Below are positions 34,493-41,334 of a DNA stretch of 41,334 nt, in pieces. A program made the position numbers and the translations under genes. Position 1 is the stretch's first letter. Each line of letters starts with the position of its first letter. A model generated the notes under the pieces. It was not told the DNA's origin, searched no databases, and saw only the letters and a list, made by a program, of their open reading frames with translations. This DNA comes from Planctomycetota bacterium. Its GTDB lineage: Bacteria; Planctomycetota; UBA8742; UBA2392. The stretch lies in NCBI GenBank assembly GCA_020425605.1, contig JAGQRH010000033.1, positions 1 through 41,334 of the forward strand, given 5' to 3'.

Positions 34493-35371
34493 CTATTTCT
34501 CTTCCTTCTTCGGGCTGTCGTCTTTGGGATCGGGCTTGGCATCGTCCTTGGCGGGCGGGTCCTTTACGTCTTTCCCCTGCACGTCTTCGTCGGCGCTTTT
34601 CTTCATGAGTTTCAGCAACTCGACGTCGTCCCACTTGAGCAGCGGCTTGGCGTCGTCACCGAAGGCGCTTAGCACGGAGACATATTCGGCGCCTACCAGC
34701 TCGGTCTTGATGACCCCGCCGAACCAGGCGTCATTGGCGGTCCAGGTCTTCATCTCGAAGCCTTCGCCCTTGACCGTGACGACCTTGCCCGACCACTTGC
34801 CGCCTGCAAGCTCGAGGTCGCTGAACTCTTCTTCGGTTGTCTCATAGTCTTCGGACGGTGTTTCGGCGTCTGCGGCGTACTCGGCCTTCTCCATGATTTC
34901 AACATCGCCGGCTTTCTTGCCGGGCTTGCCGATCCACGCCTGAAGCACGTTCACATCGCCCGCCTCGACCCCGAGTTTCACAAGGTAGGCAAAGACGTAG
35001 TTGGAGACTGCGTAGTCGCTCTCCGTCTTCATCTGCCACTCGATAATGGCGCGTTGGCCCTCAACCTTCACAACCTGCCAGCGCTGGGTGGTCGTGGTGC
35101 CGTAGGACTCGCTGGAAGTCTCCCAGAACTGGCCTGCGGCGGGATCCTCGTGCAGTGTGACCCACCAGCTCGTCTTCATCTCACCGCTGGTGTACATCTC
35201 GATCATCATGTCCGTCGAATCGAGGCGGTCGTCCTTCTTTTCTGCGGGCTTCTCCGGCTCGGGTACCGGCGCGGGGGCTGAGCCTCCGCCGGGACCGAAG
35301 CTGACGGGTACGGGCGTGAAGCCGCAGAAGAACATGACCATGAGCACTGCGGCGGGAACCAGACGTGACAT
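34493..35371 (-). CDS. Exported protein, paralogue 2 of the tandem family
   Basis: From ATG at 35371 (292 residues) it has a signal peptide (MSRLVPAAVLMVMFFCGF), a Pro/Ala/Gly linker, and the shared domain: AGQFWETSSESYGTTTTQR, WIGKPGKKAGD, GGKWSGKVVTV, WTANDAWFGGVIK and LSAFGDDAKPLLKWDD. A charged tail (KDVKDPPAKDDAKPDPKDD) follows. The 75% charged tail and linker differ from paralogue 1, which is otherwise the closest by eye. Function unknown. Confidence 0.72.
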   Translation of the reverse strand: MSRLVPAAVLMVMFFCGFTPVPVSFGPGGGSAPAPVPEPEKPAEKKDDRLDSTDMMIEMYTSGEMKTSWWVTLHEDPAAGQFWETSSESYGTTTTQRWQVVKVEGQRAIIEWQMKTESDYAVSNYVFAYLVKLGVEAGDVNVLQAWIGKPGKKAGDVEIMEKAEYAADAETPSEDYETTEEEFSDLELAGGKWSGKVVTVKGEGFEMKTWTANDAWFGGVIKTELVGAEYVSVLSAFGDDAKPLLKWDDVELLKLMKKSADEDVQGKDVKDPPAKDDAKPDPKDDSPKKEEK

Positions 35372-35444
35372 GCGAAACTCCGTTTTGGGTAAGCAGGGTC
35401 GGGTGGCCATCTTATCGCGGCCGGGGCCGCAGGCTTAAAACAAA

Positions 35445-35468
35445 ACCGGCGCGGTATTCCGCGCCGGT
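35445..35468 (-). terminator. Strong rho-independent terminator between paralogues 1 and 2
   Basis: On the minus strand ACCGGCGCGG-AATA-CCGCGCCGGT is a perfect 10-base-pair stem followed by TTTGTTTT. It comes 21 bases after the stop of the paralogue at 35489, so that gene is probably its own transcript and the next three form another. Confidence 0.85.
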
Positions 35469-35488
35469 TGAGTTTGTTCGGAACCAAC

Positions 35489-36214
35489 TTACCACTTCAG
35501 AAGCGGGGTGGCGTCTTCGCCGAAAGCCTTCAGCTCGGACTGGGTGGCGCCGTTCATCTCGGTCTTGATCACACCGTTGAACCAGCCATCCTTGGCGGTC
35601 CAGGTCTTCATTTCGAAGCCTTCGCCCTTGATGGTCTGGAGGTTGCCCGACCACTTGCCGCCGCCCATTTCGACGTCGGTGAAGTCTTCGTTGGTGATCT
35701 CGTAGTCGCTGGTCGCGCCGCCGCAGGTGGCGTCCGGCTTTTCCATGACTGCGATCTCGGCGCCGGCTTCTCCCGGCTTGCCGATCCATGCCTTGCTGAC
35801 GTTGACGTCGCCGGCGGTGGTCACCGACAGGTCAACCTGGAAGGCGATGACGTAGTCCGACATCGCGTACTCGGAATCAGACTTCATTTCCCACTCGATC
35901 ACGGCCATGTCGCCGTCAACCTTGGCAACCTGCCAACGCTGGGTGGAAGTGGTGCCGTAGGCTTCGCCTGCGGTCTCCCAGTACTGACCGGCCTTCGGCT
36001 CGGCGTGAACCTGGACCCAGTACTGCGCCTTGATGGTGCCGTTGACGTACATGTCGATGGTGCTCTGGCTGCTGTCCATCTTGCCGCCGCCGCCACAGCT
36101 ACCGTCGCCACACGCCTCGCCACAACCGCTGCCGTCGTCGCCACCGCCCGTTGAGCCGCAAGCAGCCAGAGCGATCACGCCGACGAACATAAGAAACACG
36201 AAGAACTTCTTCAT
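35489..36214 (-). CDS. Exported lipoprotein, paralogue 1 of the tandem family
   Basis: From ATG at 36214 (RBS AGGAGT, 241 residues) it has a lipoprotein signal with lipobox LAAC, then a Gly/Cys-rich stretch (SGCGEACGDGSCGGGG) not seen in the others. The shared domain follows: AGQYWETAGEAYGTTSTQR, KAWIGKPGEAGAE, GGKWSGNLQTIKG, WTAKDGWFNGVIKTE and LKAFGEDATPLLKW at the very end. It is bounded by a strong terminator (35445-35468). The Cys/Gly segment could be a lipoprotein spacer or bind metal. Function unknown. Confidence 0.75.
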   Translation of the reverse strand: MKKFFVFLMFVGVIALAACGSTGGGDDGSGCGEACGDGSCGGGGKMDSSQSTIDMYVNGTIKAQYWVQVHAEPKAGQYWETAGEAYGTTSTQRWQVAKVDGDMAVIEWEMKSDSEYAMSDYVIAFQVDLSVTTAGDVNVSKAWIGKPGEAGAEIAVMEKPDATCGGATSDYEITNEDFTDVEMGGGKWSGNLQTIKGEGFEMKTWTAKDGWFNGVIKTEMNGATQSELKAFGEDATPLLKW

Positions 36215-36372
36215 AATCAACACTCCTGAATGTAGTGGAATGACTCTGAGCGACTATGCTCCCCCGTTTGAGGAAGCGAAGTCTAGGCAGACCCAACATC
36301 CGGCGCAAGGGTCAACATGAACGAATCTGACGAGATTGTGACGTTCAGTCAAAATTCCTAGCCCCCACTAAC

Positions 36373-37410
36373 ATGCCTATACCGAACGACTTACACGATT
36401 CGCCCTCAGAGGCAGGCCTTTCTGACGGTCAATACTGCTGGCTGTCCGCCCCGGGAGTCGCCGCCCTGTCTTTGCTCTTTCTTCACGGTTCGGGGGCAGC
36501 CCGCGCTTTCAATGGGATGCTCGCAAATGTGGATAACATCCCACGCCACTTGTGGCTGCGCCCCCCGGCCGGGGAGCTGATCGACGAAGTCATGTGCTGT
36601 CGCGAACGCGGCGGCTACCTGCTGACGCTCCACGGCGGGCCGGCCATCCGGCGGGCCGTGGAGCGCGAATTGCACACCGCCGGGTTCTCGGCCGGGCAAT
36701 GCCACCCGTTCGGCGAGGGCGTATTCGCGGCTCGCACCCTGTCGCTGCTGCCCGAGGCCAGGGGCGCGGCGGCGGTCGGGCTGGTCCTTGAGGCGGCCGG
36801 TCAAGTTGACGCCCTCCGAGCCGCGCTGGATGAGCCTTCTGCCATACCCTCGCTGCTCGAGGATTCGAGCAACGCGCGCTTTCTCTTCAATCCACCGAGG
36901 GTGCAATTGTGGGGGCCGGTCAATGCGGGCAAGTCGAGCCTCCTGAATGGCTTGTGCGAGCGCGAGCTGGCGGCAACCGGCGCCGAGCCGGGGCTGACAC
37001 GCGACGTCATCGAGGGCCGCTTCGAGCACCAGGGCTTCGAGATTCGCCTGTTTGACGCCCCGGGAGTCTGGTCCGGCGGCGGCGCACTGGATGCTGACGC
37101 CCAGCGCCTTGCCGAGGTATGGCGAGGCCAGGCTGACCTGACCGTCCATCTCTGCCCCCCGGGCCGCGAGGCTGCACCGGTCGCGGACGGCTGGCTGCTG
37201 CACAGCATGGCAGATCAGGACCCTGCTGCACCTGAGCCGCGCATCAGCCTCTACAACGCGGCGAGCCTGGCGGCCTTCAAGGATCGACTGATCGAGCACT
37301 TCTTCGGTCCGTTGCGCAGGCTGCCGCCTCAGCGACGCTTCGCACTGCACCCGCAGCTTCGTGAAGACCTCGGCAATTCGCCACATGCCGCGCGCGGTTG
37401 GCTCGATTAG
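36373..37410 (+). CDS. MnmE-related GTPase missing the G4 motif
   Basis: The 345-residue protein has a fragmentary MnmE-like N-terminal domain (LRPPAGELIDEVMCC, LTLHGGPAIRRAVERELH) and a GTPase domain with P loop GPVNAGKSSLLNGL, switch GLTRDVIEG and DAPGVW. The usual NKxD/N4 specificity motif is not found where expected (LLHSMADQDP stands there) and the C-terminal Cys of MnmE is absent. MnmE proteins are about 450 residues and modify tRNA wobble uridines; this one is shorter and lacks those features. It may be a divergent relative with a changed nucleotide preference. It starts at ATG 36373, divergent from the lipoprotein cluster. Confidence 0.72.
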   Translation: MPIPNDLHDSPSEAGLSDGQYCWLSAPGVAALSLLFLHGSGAARAFNGMLANVDNIPRHLWLRPPAGELIDEVMCCRERGGYLLTLHGGPAIRRAVERELHTAGFSAGQCHPFGEGVFAARTLSLLPEARGAAAVGLVLEAAGQVDALRAALDEPSAIPSLLEDSSNARFLFNPPRVQLWGPVNAGKSSLLNGLCERELAATGAEPGLTRDVIEGRFEHQGFEIRLFDAPGVWSGGGALDADAQRLAEVWRGQADLTVHLCPPGREAAPVADGWLLHSMADQDPAAPEPRISLYNAASLAAFKDRLIEHFFGPLRRLPPQRRFALHPQLREDLGNSPHAARGWLD

Positions 37411-37467
37411 GCTTGCGCCCCGCCGACTGCCAAACCACACTTTTCGCCTCTCAAACCAGGAAGCAGT

Positions 37468-38013
37468 GTGACTGAGCGCATCCTTCACGACGGCAAGGCA
37501 ATCAACGAGGCCATCAAGCGCCTCGCGGCCGAGATCGTCGATGGCGAGTCCCAGCCGCCGGCGTTGATCGGAATCCGCACCCACGGCGTGCCGCTGGCCC
37601 AACGGCTGGCCGATGCCATGGAAGCAAGGGGCGTGGGTCGACCACCGCTGGGTGCCATCGACATCACGCTGTACCGCGACGACCTCGCCGGCAAGGCGCT
37701 GCCCCAGGTGCTTGGCAGCGAGATCAATTTCGACATTGAAGGACGCCGCGTAGTGCTGGTCGACGACGTGCTTTTCACCGGCCGAACGGTTCGCGCGGCG
37801 CTGACGGAGCTGGCGGATTACGGGCGTCCGCACCGGGTGGAGCTGTGTGTGCTGGTGGACAGGGGGCATAGGGAGCTTCCAATCTGTGCGGACTTCAGCG
37901 GCTTCACCGTCGAAACCGAGCTGAAGCAGCGCATCCGGGTACACTTGAAGGAAAGCGGTGACGCGCAAGACGCCGTCGTGCTGGTCAAGCCCGAGGCGGA
38001 CTCCAGGGCGTAG
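37468..38013 (+). CDS. pyrR: PyrR: uracil phosphoribosyltransferase / pyr regulator
   Basis: The 181-residue protein starts at GTG with AGGAAG ahead. It has the PyrR layout: ALIGIRTHGVPLAQRLAD, the ITLYRDDL strand, the PRPP-binding loop VVLVDDVLFTGRTVRAALTE and the later ELCVLVDRGHRELPICADF. It converts uracil with PRPP to UMP and, in some bacteria, binds pyr mRNA to attenuate transcription. No pyr biosynthesis genes are adjacent here, so the regulatory role is uncertain. It follows the GTPase by 57 bases and overlaps the 3' end of the next minus-strand gene (37985) by 29 bases. Confidence 0.93.
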   Translation: MTERILHDGKAINEAIKRLAAEIVDGESQPPALIGIRTHGVPLAQRLADAMEARGVGRPPLGAIDITLYRDDLAGKALPQVLGSEINFDIEGRRVVLVDDVLFTGRTVRAALTELADYGRPHRVELCVLVDRGHRELPICADFSGFTVETELKQRIRVHLKESGDAQDAVVLVKPEADSRA

Positions 38014-38455
38014 CAGGCTTCAGCCTGCAGGTCATGCGCGGGCCATCTTCCGCCTGGGCGCTCTTGTCGGCGGACCTCCAGAAAGCCGTGAACAACAGCT
38101 CGCCCGGTGCGTCCTGCACGAACGTGACGGACAGGTGGTTATTGGCCCGCGAGTCACCGGCGAGCGCCATGACACCTTCGTCGTCCGGCGTCAGCTCAAG
38201 AATCAGCGGGCCGTGGATAGTTGAATACCCCAGTGCACGCAGCACGCCGCTGGGCGCCGGTGCCAGCACGGCGCGGACGCCGTGGTAGAGCGTCTTGAAC
38301 TCCGTGTCCCAGGCCTCGAAGTGCATCTGCAGACTCGTGCCATCGAGCCCCGCGACGAAGTCCGTCCGGATAGCCGTCTGCTGCCCGGCCTGCGTGTCCC
38401 CCACCCCGGCCCAAACGCCGACCCACGATAGGTAATCTGCGACCCGTCTGCTCAT
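37985..38455 (-). CDS. Small beta-barrel-like protein, type B (copy 2)
   Basis: The 156-residue protein has no signal peptide. It begins LSWVGVWAGVGD, a GxWxG start seen in lipocalin/FABP/nitrobindin-like barrels, and contains AVLAPAPSGVLRALGYST and LELTPDDEGVMALAGDSR. It matches the protein at 38958-39425 in pattern (GLRLILAPRPDR, TPDDEDVLALAG). It overlaps the upstream type A gene by 4 bases (ATGA). Its end overlaps pyrR convergently. Function unknown; ligand binding in a small barrel is an inference. Confidence 0.65.
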   Translation of the reverse strand: MSRRVADYLSWVGVWAGVGDTQAGQQTAIRTDFVAGLDGTSLQMHFEAWDTEFKTLYHGVRAVLAPAPSGVLRALGYSTIHGPLILELTPDDEGVMALAGDSRANNHLSVTFVQDAPGELLFTAFWRSADKSAQAEDGPRMTCRLKPATPWSPPRA

Positions 38456-38925
38456 GGCGCGTCGCCCTTTGGCCGCTGGATGGGACCTACGCGCTTCATC
38501 TGAGTGTACGTGCGCGGCCGACCTGGGGCGGATTTATAGCCCTCTCCGACGCGGCTGCTCAGTGTCATCAGGTCATTGGCCACACTCATGGTTACGGTGA
38601 GGGTCATGTTGCCGGGCAGCCCGCCCTCAAGCGAGAGCACTTCCGGGTCATCGGGCGTTTCAACCAGGACTGCAAAGCCCAGATAGTCGGCGTAGATGTT
38701 GTTCACCACCCGCCCCTGCCGATCCAGCGAGAAGAAACCGCTTCCCCGCGTCATCGGGGCGCCGCTCTCTGGAATGTAGGAGGCTGTGTCCACCTGGATG
38801 GCTTCCCCATTGAAGACGGAAGTCAGCCGGAACTGCATGAGCCCCGCCCGGCCGTCGGAAAACTCGCACGTGCCGCGCCAGGTACCCAGCCAGTCTCCAA
38901 ATCGCTTGATCAAACGGGTCGGCAT
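38452..38925 (-). CDS. Small beta-barrel-like protein, type A (copy 2)
   Basis: A 157-residue protein without signal peptide, starting FGDWLGTWRGTCEF and containing SGFFSLDRQGRVVNN and ETPDDPEVLSLEGGLPGNMT. It is alike to the protein at 39422-39892 (LGFWRGPNEL, GTGLFALGPDGRIIENLY, EPDVLALRGDLPDGF). Its stop overlaps the next gene's start (ATGA). It lies 32 bases after the type B copy 1 stop. Function unknown. Confidence 0.65.
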   Translation of the reverse strand: MPTRLIKRFGDWLGTWRGTCEFSDGRAGLMQFRLTSVFNGEAIQVDTASYIPESGAPMTRGSGFFSLDRQGRVVNNIYADYLGFAVLVETPDDPEVLSLEGGLPGNMTLTVTMSVANDLMTLSSRVGEGYKSAPGRPRTYTQMKRVGPIQRPKGDAP

Positions 38926-38957
38926 GTCATCAGCCTACACTTGCGCCAAAGTCGCGC

Positions 38958-39425
38958 TCAAGGGCCCGGTGGCCGCCAGGGCGTAACGCGCCGCAGGGTG
39001 CCATGCGTGCCACCGGCCGCAGTGAAGCCCGGCGGGGCATCCTGAGGACGGGCCATTCCCGTAGCGATGAGCGTATCCGCGTCCTGCTGAATCAACGAAA
39101 AGCTGAGTTGCATGCCGCTGGTCGTGGGCCCGGCGAGCGCAAGAACATCCTCGTCATCAGGGGTGGGCGTCAGGTTCACCATTCCGAAGCGTGTCGAAAA
39201 ACCCATGCAGTGCAGCGATCGGTCCGGTCGTGGCGCAAGGATCAGCCTTAGTCCATGAAGCAACTGCATCTCCCCAATCCACGACTCCATGTGGAAACAC
39301 ACGGCGTTTTCCTCAGCGGCGCTGCTGACTTGCATCCGAAACAGAATCTCGGTTCCGTCCGCGACTTCGCCCTGGCCCGCCCAGTCGCCGATCCACGCAG
39401 CCAGCCTGATGAGGGGGTTTGTCAC
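38958..39425 (-). CDS. Small beta-barrel-like protein, type B (copy 1)
   Basis: A 155-residue protein beginning AAWIGDWAGQGEV, with MESWIGEMQLLHGLRLILAP, MGFSTRFGMVNLTPTP and DDEDVLALAG. It resembles the gene at 37985 and starts by a 4-base overlap with type A copy 1. Function unknown; a small soluble barrel is the likely fold. Confidence 0.65.
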   Translation of the reverse strand: MTNPLIRLAAWIGDWAGQGEVADGTEILFRMQVSSAAEENAVCFHMESWIGEMQLLHGLRLILAPRPDRSLHCMGFSTRFGMVNLTPTPDDEDVLALAGPTTSGMQLSFSLIQQDADTLIATGMARPQDAPPGFTAAGGTHGTLRRVTPWRPPGP

Positions 39426-39886
39426 TTTGCACCCTCCCCCCGCTGTCGATCGTAGCGCCTCAGCCGAGCCACCGTTCTCGGCAAGTCCATTCCGACCACA
39501 CCGGACTTCAGCTGGCTGGTCAGCAGAAGCTCGTCAGCCTCAAGTCGAAGGCTGACCGACATTGTAAAGCCGTCGGGCAAATCGCCGCGCAAGGCCAGAA
39601 CGTCCGGCTCGTCTTCCGTTTCATCCAGACGGCAGAAGCCAAAGCGCTCCACGTACAGGTTTTCAATGATCCGCCCGTCCGGCCCCAGCGCGAACAGGCC
39701 TGTACCGGCACTGAAAGTCTCGCCGGTTGCGATGTCCCAGGTATGGGCATCGAGTTGCACCACTTCGCCCTCGAAATGGCTCTGGAAGTGCATCTCCATC
39801 AGCCCGCGCCGCCCGGTCTCGAGCTCATTGGGCCCGCGCCAGAAGCCGAGCATGGGCTGGAATCGACTGAGCAGCGGCGTGGTCAT
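39422..39886 (-). CDS. Small beta-barrel-like protein, type A (copy 1)
   Basis: From ATG at 39886 (154 residues; an alternative GTG at 39892) it starts FQPMLGFWRGPNEL and carries LDAHTWDIATGETFSAGTG and RRYDRQRGEGAK at the end. It is the first of the four small paralogues and couples by ATGA to type B copy 1. It is divergent from purM. Function unknown. Confidence 0.65.
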   Translation of the reverse strand: MTTPLLSRFQPMLGFWRGPNELETGRRGLMEMHFQSHFEGEVVQLDAHTWDIATGETFSAGTGLFALGPDGRIIENLYVERFGFCRLDETEDEPDVLALRGDLPDGFTMSVSLRLEADELLLTSQLKSGVVGMDLPRTVARLRRYDRQRGEGAK

Positions 39887-40024
39887 GGCCACAGGCTAGC
39901 GTGGGTTGAAATACAATGACAGACATACGCGCAACACATTGGGCCCACGCCAATTGCGCTTTCCACAGCCTCGCGCCCTGCAATGCACGGGGCTACAATC
40001 CCGCCCTTTCCGGCCGGGAACCAG

Positions 40025-41125
40025 ATGGCACGCAAGCAAACCAAAGGCAAGAAGGGCCTCACCTACGCCGATGCGGGTGTGCATTTTGAGACGCACAACG
40101 CGCTGGTGACGCAGATCTTCAAGAAGATCCGCAGCACCCACACACCCCGGGTCATGGACGTCGAGGACGGCTTCGGCGGCCTGTTCAGCCTCGACCACGA
40201 CACAGCCCTGTTCAAGCGCAACTACAAGCACCCGGTGCTGGTGGCCTGCACGGATGGAGTCGGCACCAAGCTCAAGCTCGCGTTCGAGATGGGAAAGCAC
40301 GACACGGTCGGCATCGACTGCGTCGCCATGAGCATCAACGACATGCTCTGCATGGGCGCCGAGCCGCTGTTCTTCCTCGATTACATCGCGACCGGTCGCA
40401 AGGACCTGAAAGTCCTGCTGCCGCTGGTAGGTGGTGTGGCCGACGGCTGCAAGCAATCCGGCTGCACGCTGCTCGGCGGCGAGACGGCCGAGATGCCCGA
40501 CTTCTACCCGGAAGGCGAGTACGACATCGCGGGCTTCGCGGTCGGCGTCGTTGAGAAGAACAAAGTCATCAAGGGCGAAGGCATCAAGCCGGGCGACGTC
40601 ATTCTCGGGATTGAAAGCAGCGGGCTTCATAGCAACGGGTTTTCGCTGGTACGCAAGATCATCAAGCAGAAGAAGTGGAAGCTGGACCGCAAGTTTGACG
40701 ACCTTTCCCGGCCGCTCGGCCTGGAGTTGCTTGAGCCGACCAAGATCTACGCCCAGCCGGTCGGCGCGCTGCTGAACACCTACAAGCGCAAGCGCATCGT
40801 TGAGGGGCTGGCCAATATCACCGGCGGCGGTTTCCTTGAGAACATCCCGCGCATCCTGCCGCCGACCTGCGAGGCCGTGATCGACACAAGCGCTTGGGAA
40901 GTGCCGCCCATCTTCCGCATCCTGCAGCAGGGCGGAAACGTCGACACGCGTGAGATGTACAAGGTCTTCAACATGGGCATCGGCATGGTGGTGATCTGCA
41001 GCCCGTACCACGTGGACGCCGTCGCCGACAAGCTCGAGAAGCACAAGGCCAAGGGCGTGTCTCCGCTAAGGACCCACGTCATCGGCCATGTCCGCACCGG
41101 CAAGCGCAAAGTCGTCCTGCAGTAG
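40025..41125 (+). CDS. purM: PurM: phosphoribosylformylglycinamidine cyclo-ligase (AIR synthetase)
   Basis: It closes the imidazole ring in de novo purine synthesis, converting FGAM to AIR with ATP. I take ATG at 40025 (366 residues), because the protein then begins MARKQTKGKKGLTYADAGV as the family does; an upstream frame start at 39983 is unneeded. Family signatures include CTDGVGTKLKLAFEMG, SINDMLCMGAEPLFFLDY, LLGGETAEMPDFY and GIESSGLHSNGFSLVRKI. The dimer-forming C-terminal part (NITGGGFLENIPRILP) is also present. Length fits (about 345-370). It is divergent from the small barrel genes and shows no other purine gene nearby. Confidence 0.95.
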   Translation: MARKQTKGKKGLTYADAGVHFETHNALVTQIFKKIRSTHTPRVMDVEDGFGGLFSLDHDTALFKRNYKHPVLVACTDGVGTKLKLAFEMGKHDTVGIDCVAMSINDMLCMGAEPLFFLDYIATGRKDLKVLLPLVGGVADGCKQSGCTLLGGETAEMPDFYPEGEYDIAGFAVGVVEKNKVIKGEGIKPGDVILGIESSGLHSNGFSLVRKIIKQKKWKLDRKFDDLSRPLGLELLEPTKIYAQPVGALLNTYKRKRIVEGLANITGGGFLENIPRILPPTCEAVIDTSAWEVPPIFRILQQGGNVDTREMYKVFNMGIGMVVICSPYHVDAVADKLEKHKAKGVSPLRTHVIGHVRTGKRKVVLQ

Positions 41126-41144
41126 CAGCTGGTAGACGCAAACG

Positions 41145-41334
41145 CTACGGCGGCTTGGGCTTCAGCCTTTCGGCCAGCTCGGCCAGAGTCCCGACGCCGC
41201 GGTTGCCGTGGGCCTGGGCGATGTTTTCCGGTGACCTTGCCTGCTTTGCCCGATCGCGTGGCTCGCCCTCTACCGGCGGGGTTTCGTCGAGCAGCTTGCG
41301 GTAGGTCTCTGCGTTCTCTGAATGAATCAGCCCG
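41145..41334 (-). CDS. 3' end of an unrecognised gene, truncated by the window edge
   Basis: A minus-strand frame enters from the right edge and ends with TAG (41145-41147). It reads HSENAETYRKLLDETPPVEG, then ENIAQAHGNRGVGTLAELAE and ends RLKPKPP, about 62 residues. It converges on purM with 19 bases between. The residue choice is that of a real, charged soluble C-terminus; the family cannot be named from this piece. Confidence 0.5.
   Translation of the reverse strand, partial: GLIHSENAETYRKLLDETPPVEGEPRDRAKQARSPENIAQAHGNRGVGTLAELAERLKPKPP

Noticed and set aside
36406..37968. 520-residue minus-strand ORF
   Set aside because: It lies antisense to both the GTPase and pyrR genes, whose motifs are clear; the antisense product has a composition of a GC-rich shadow and no motifs.

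Overview
The window is GC-rich bacterial DNA, densely coded, with many lipoprotein signals and a very large exported protein that ends in a sortase-like C-terminal anchor. No rRNA or lineage marker is present. PyrR, PurM, the huge PKD/cadherin-like surface protein and the anchor suggest a Planctomycetota-like or deltaproteobacterial (Myxococcota-like) environmental bacterium. That assignment is an inference with low confidence.

Region 1 (1-10602) is a plus-strand copper/silver efflux operon. It runs: Cys/His-rich small protein (partial), outer-membrane channel CusC-like, periplasmic TRASH/YHS-type metal protein, CusB-like adaptor, a 37-residue small ORF, a Cu(I) P1B-type ATPase, a SHOCT-type small membrane protein, and a 1225-residue CusA-like RND pump with two insertions. 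The ATPase would move metal from cytoplasm to periplasm and the RND tripartite pump from periplasm to the outside.

Region 2 (about 10603-14043) is an integrative-element end. Four tightly packed minus-strand genes (tyrosine integrase, small Cys protein, excisionase-like HTH, rolling-circle HUH Rep) lie between a hairpin-rich, origin-like non-coding stretch and the 3' half of a tRNA-Asn. That tRNA half looks like an attachment-site remnant. The matching intact tRNA is not in the window, so the copper operon is probably cargo of an island whose left end lies further left.

Region 3 (14132-16945) is a three-gene minus-strand operon: type III polyketide synthase, SAM methyltransferase, FAD monooxygenase. 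This is the arrangement of Streptomyces srsABC-type phenolic-lipid loci. A thioredoxin-fold lipoprotein (17147-18421) follows, divergent from the next gene.

Region 4 (18798-32210) is one gene for an about 4470-residue exported protein. In order it has PKD domain, alpha-toroid (terpenoid-cyclase-like) domain, three PKD domains, cadherin-like modules, a parallel beta-helix region, 17 more cadherin-like modules, five choice-of-anchor-D-like modules and a Cys-containing C-terminal anchor. A terminator and tRNA-Arg(CCT) follow.

Region 5 (32454-41334) contains a zinc-ribbon protein, four tandem paralogous exported proteins of an unrecognised family, an MnmE-like GTPase lacking its G4 motif, pyrR, four small cytoplasmic beta-barrel-like paralogues arranged A-B-A-B (a duplicated gene pair), purM, and the tail of an unknown gene.

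The two tandem paralogue clusters and the integrative element with copper cargo look the least ordinary to me. All functional calls come from motif reading by eye; no database search was made.
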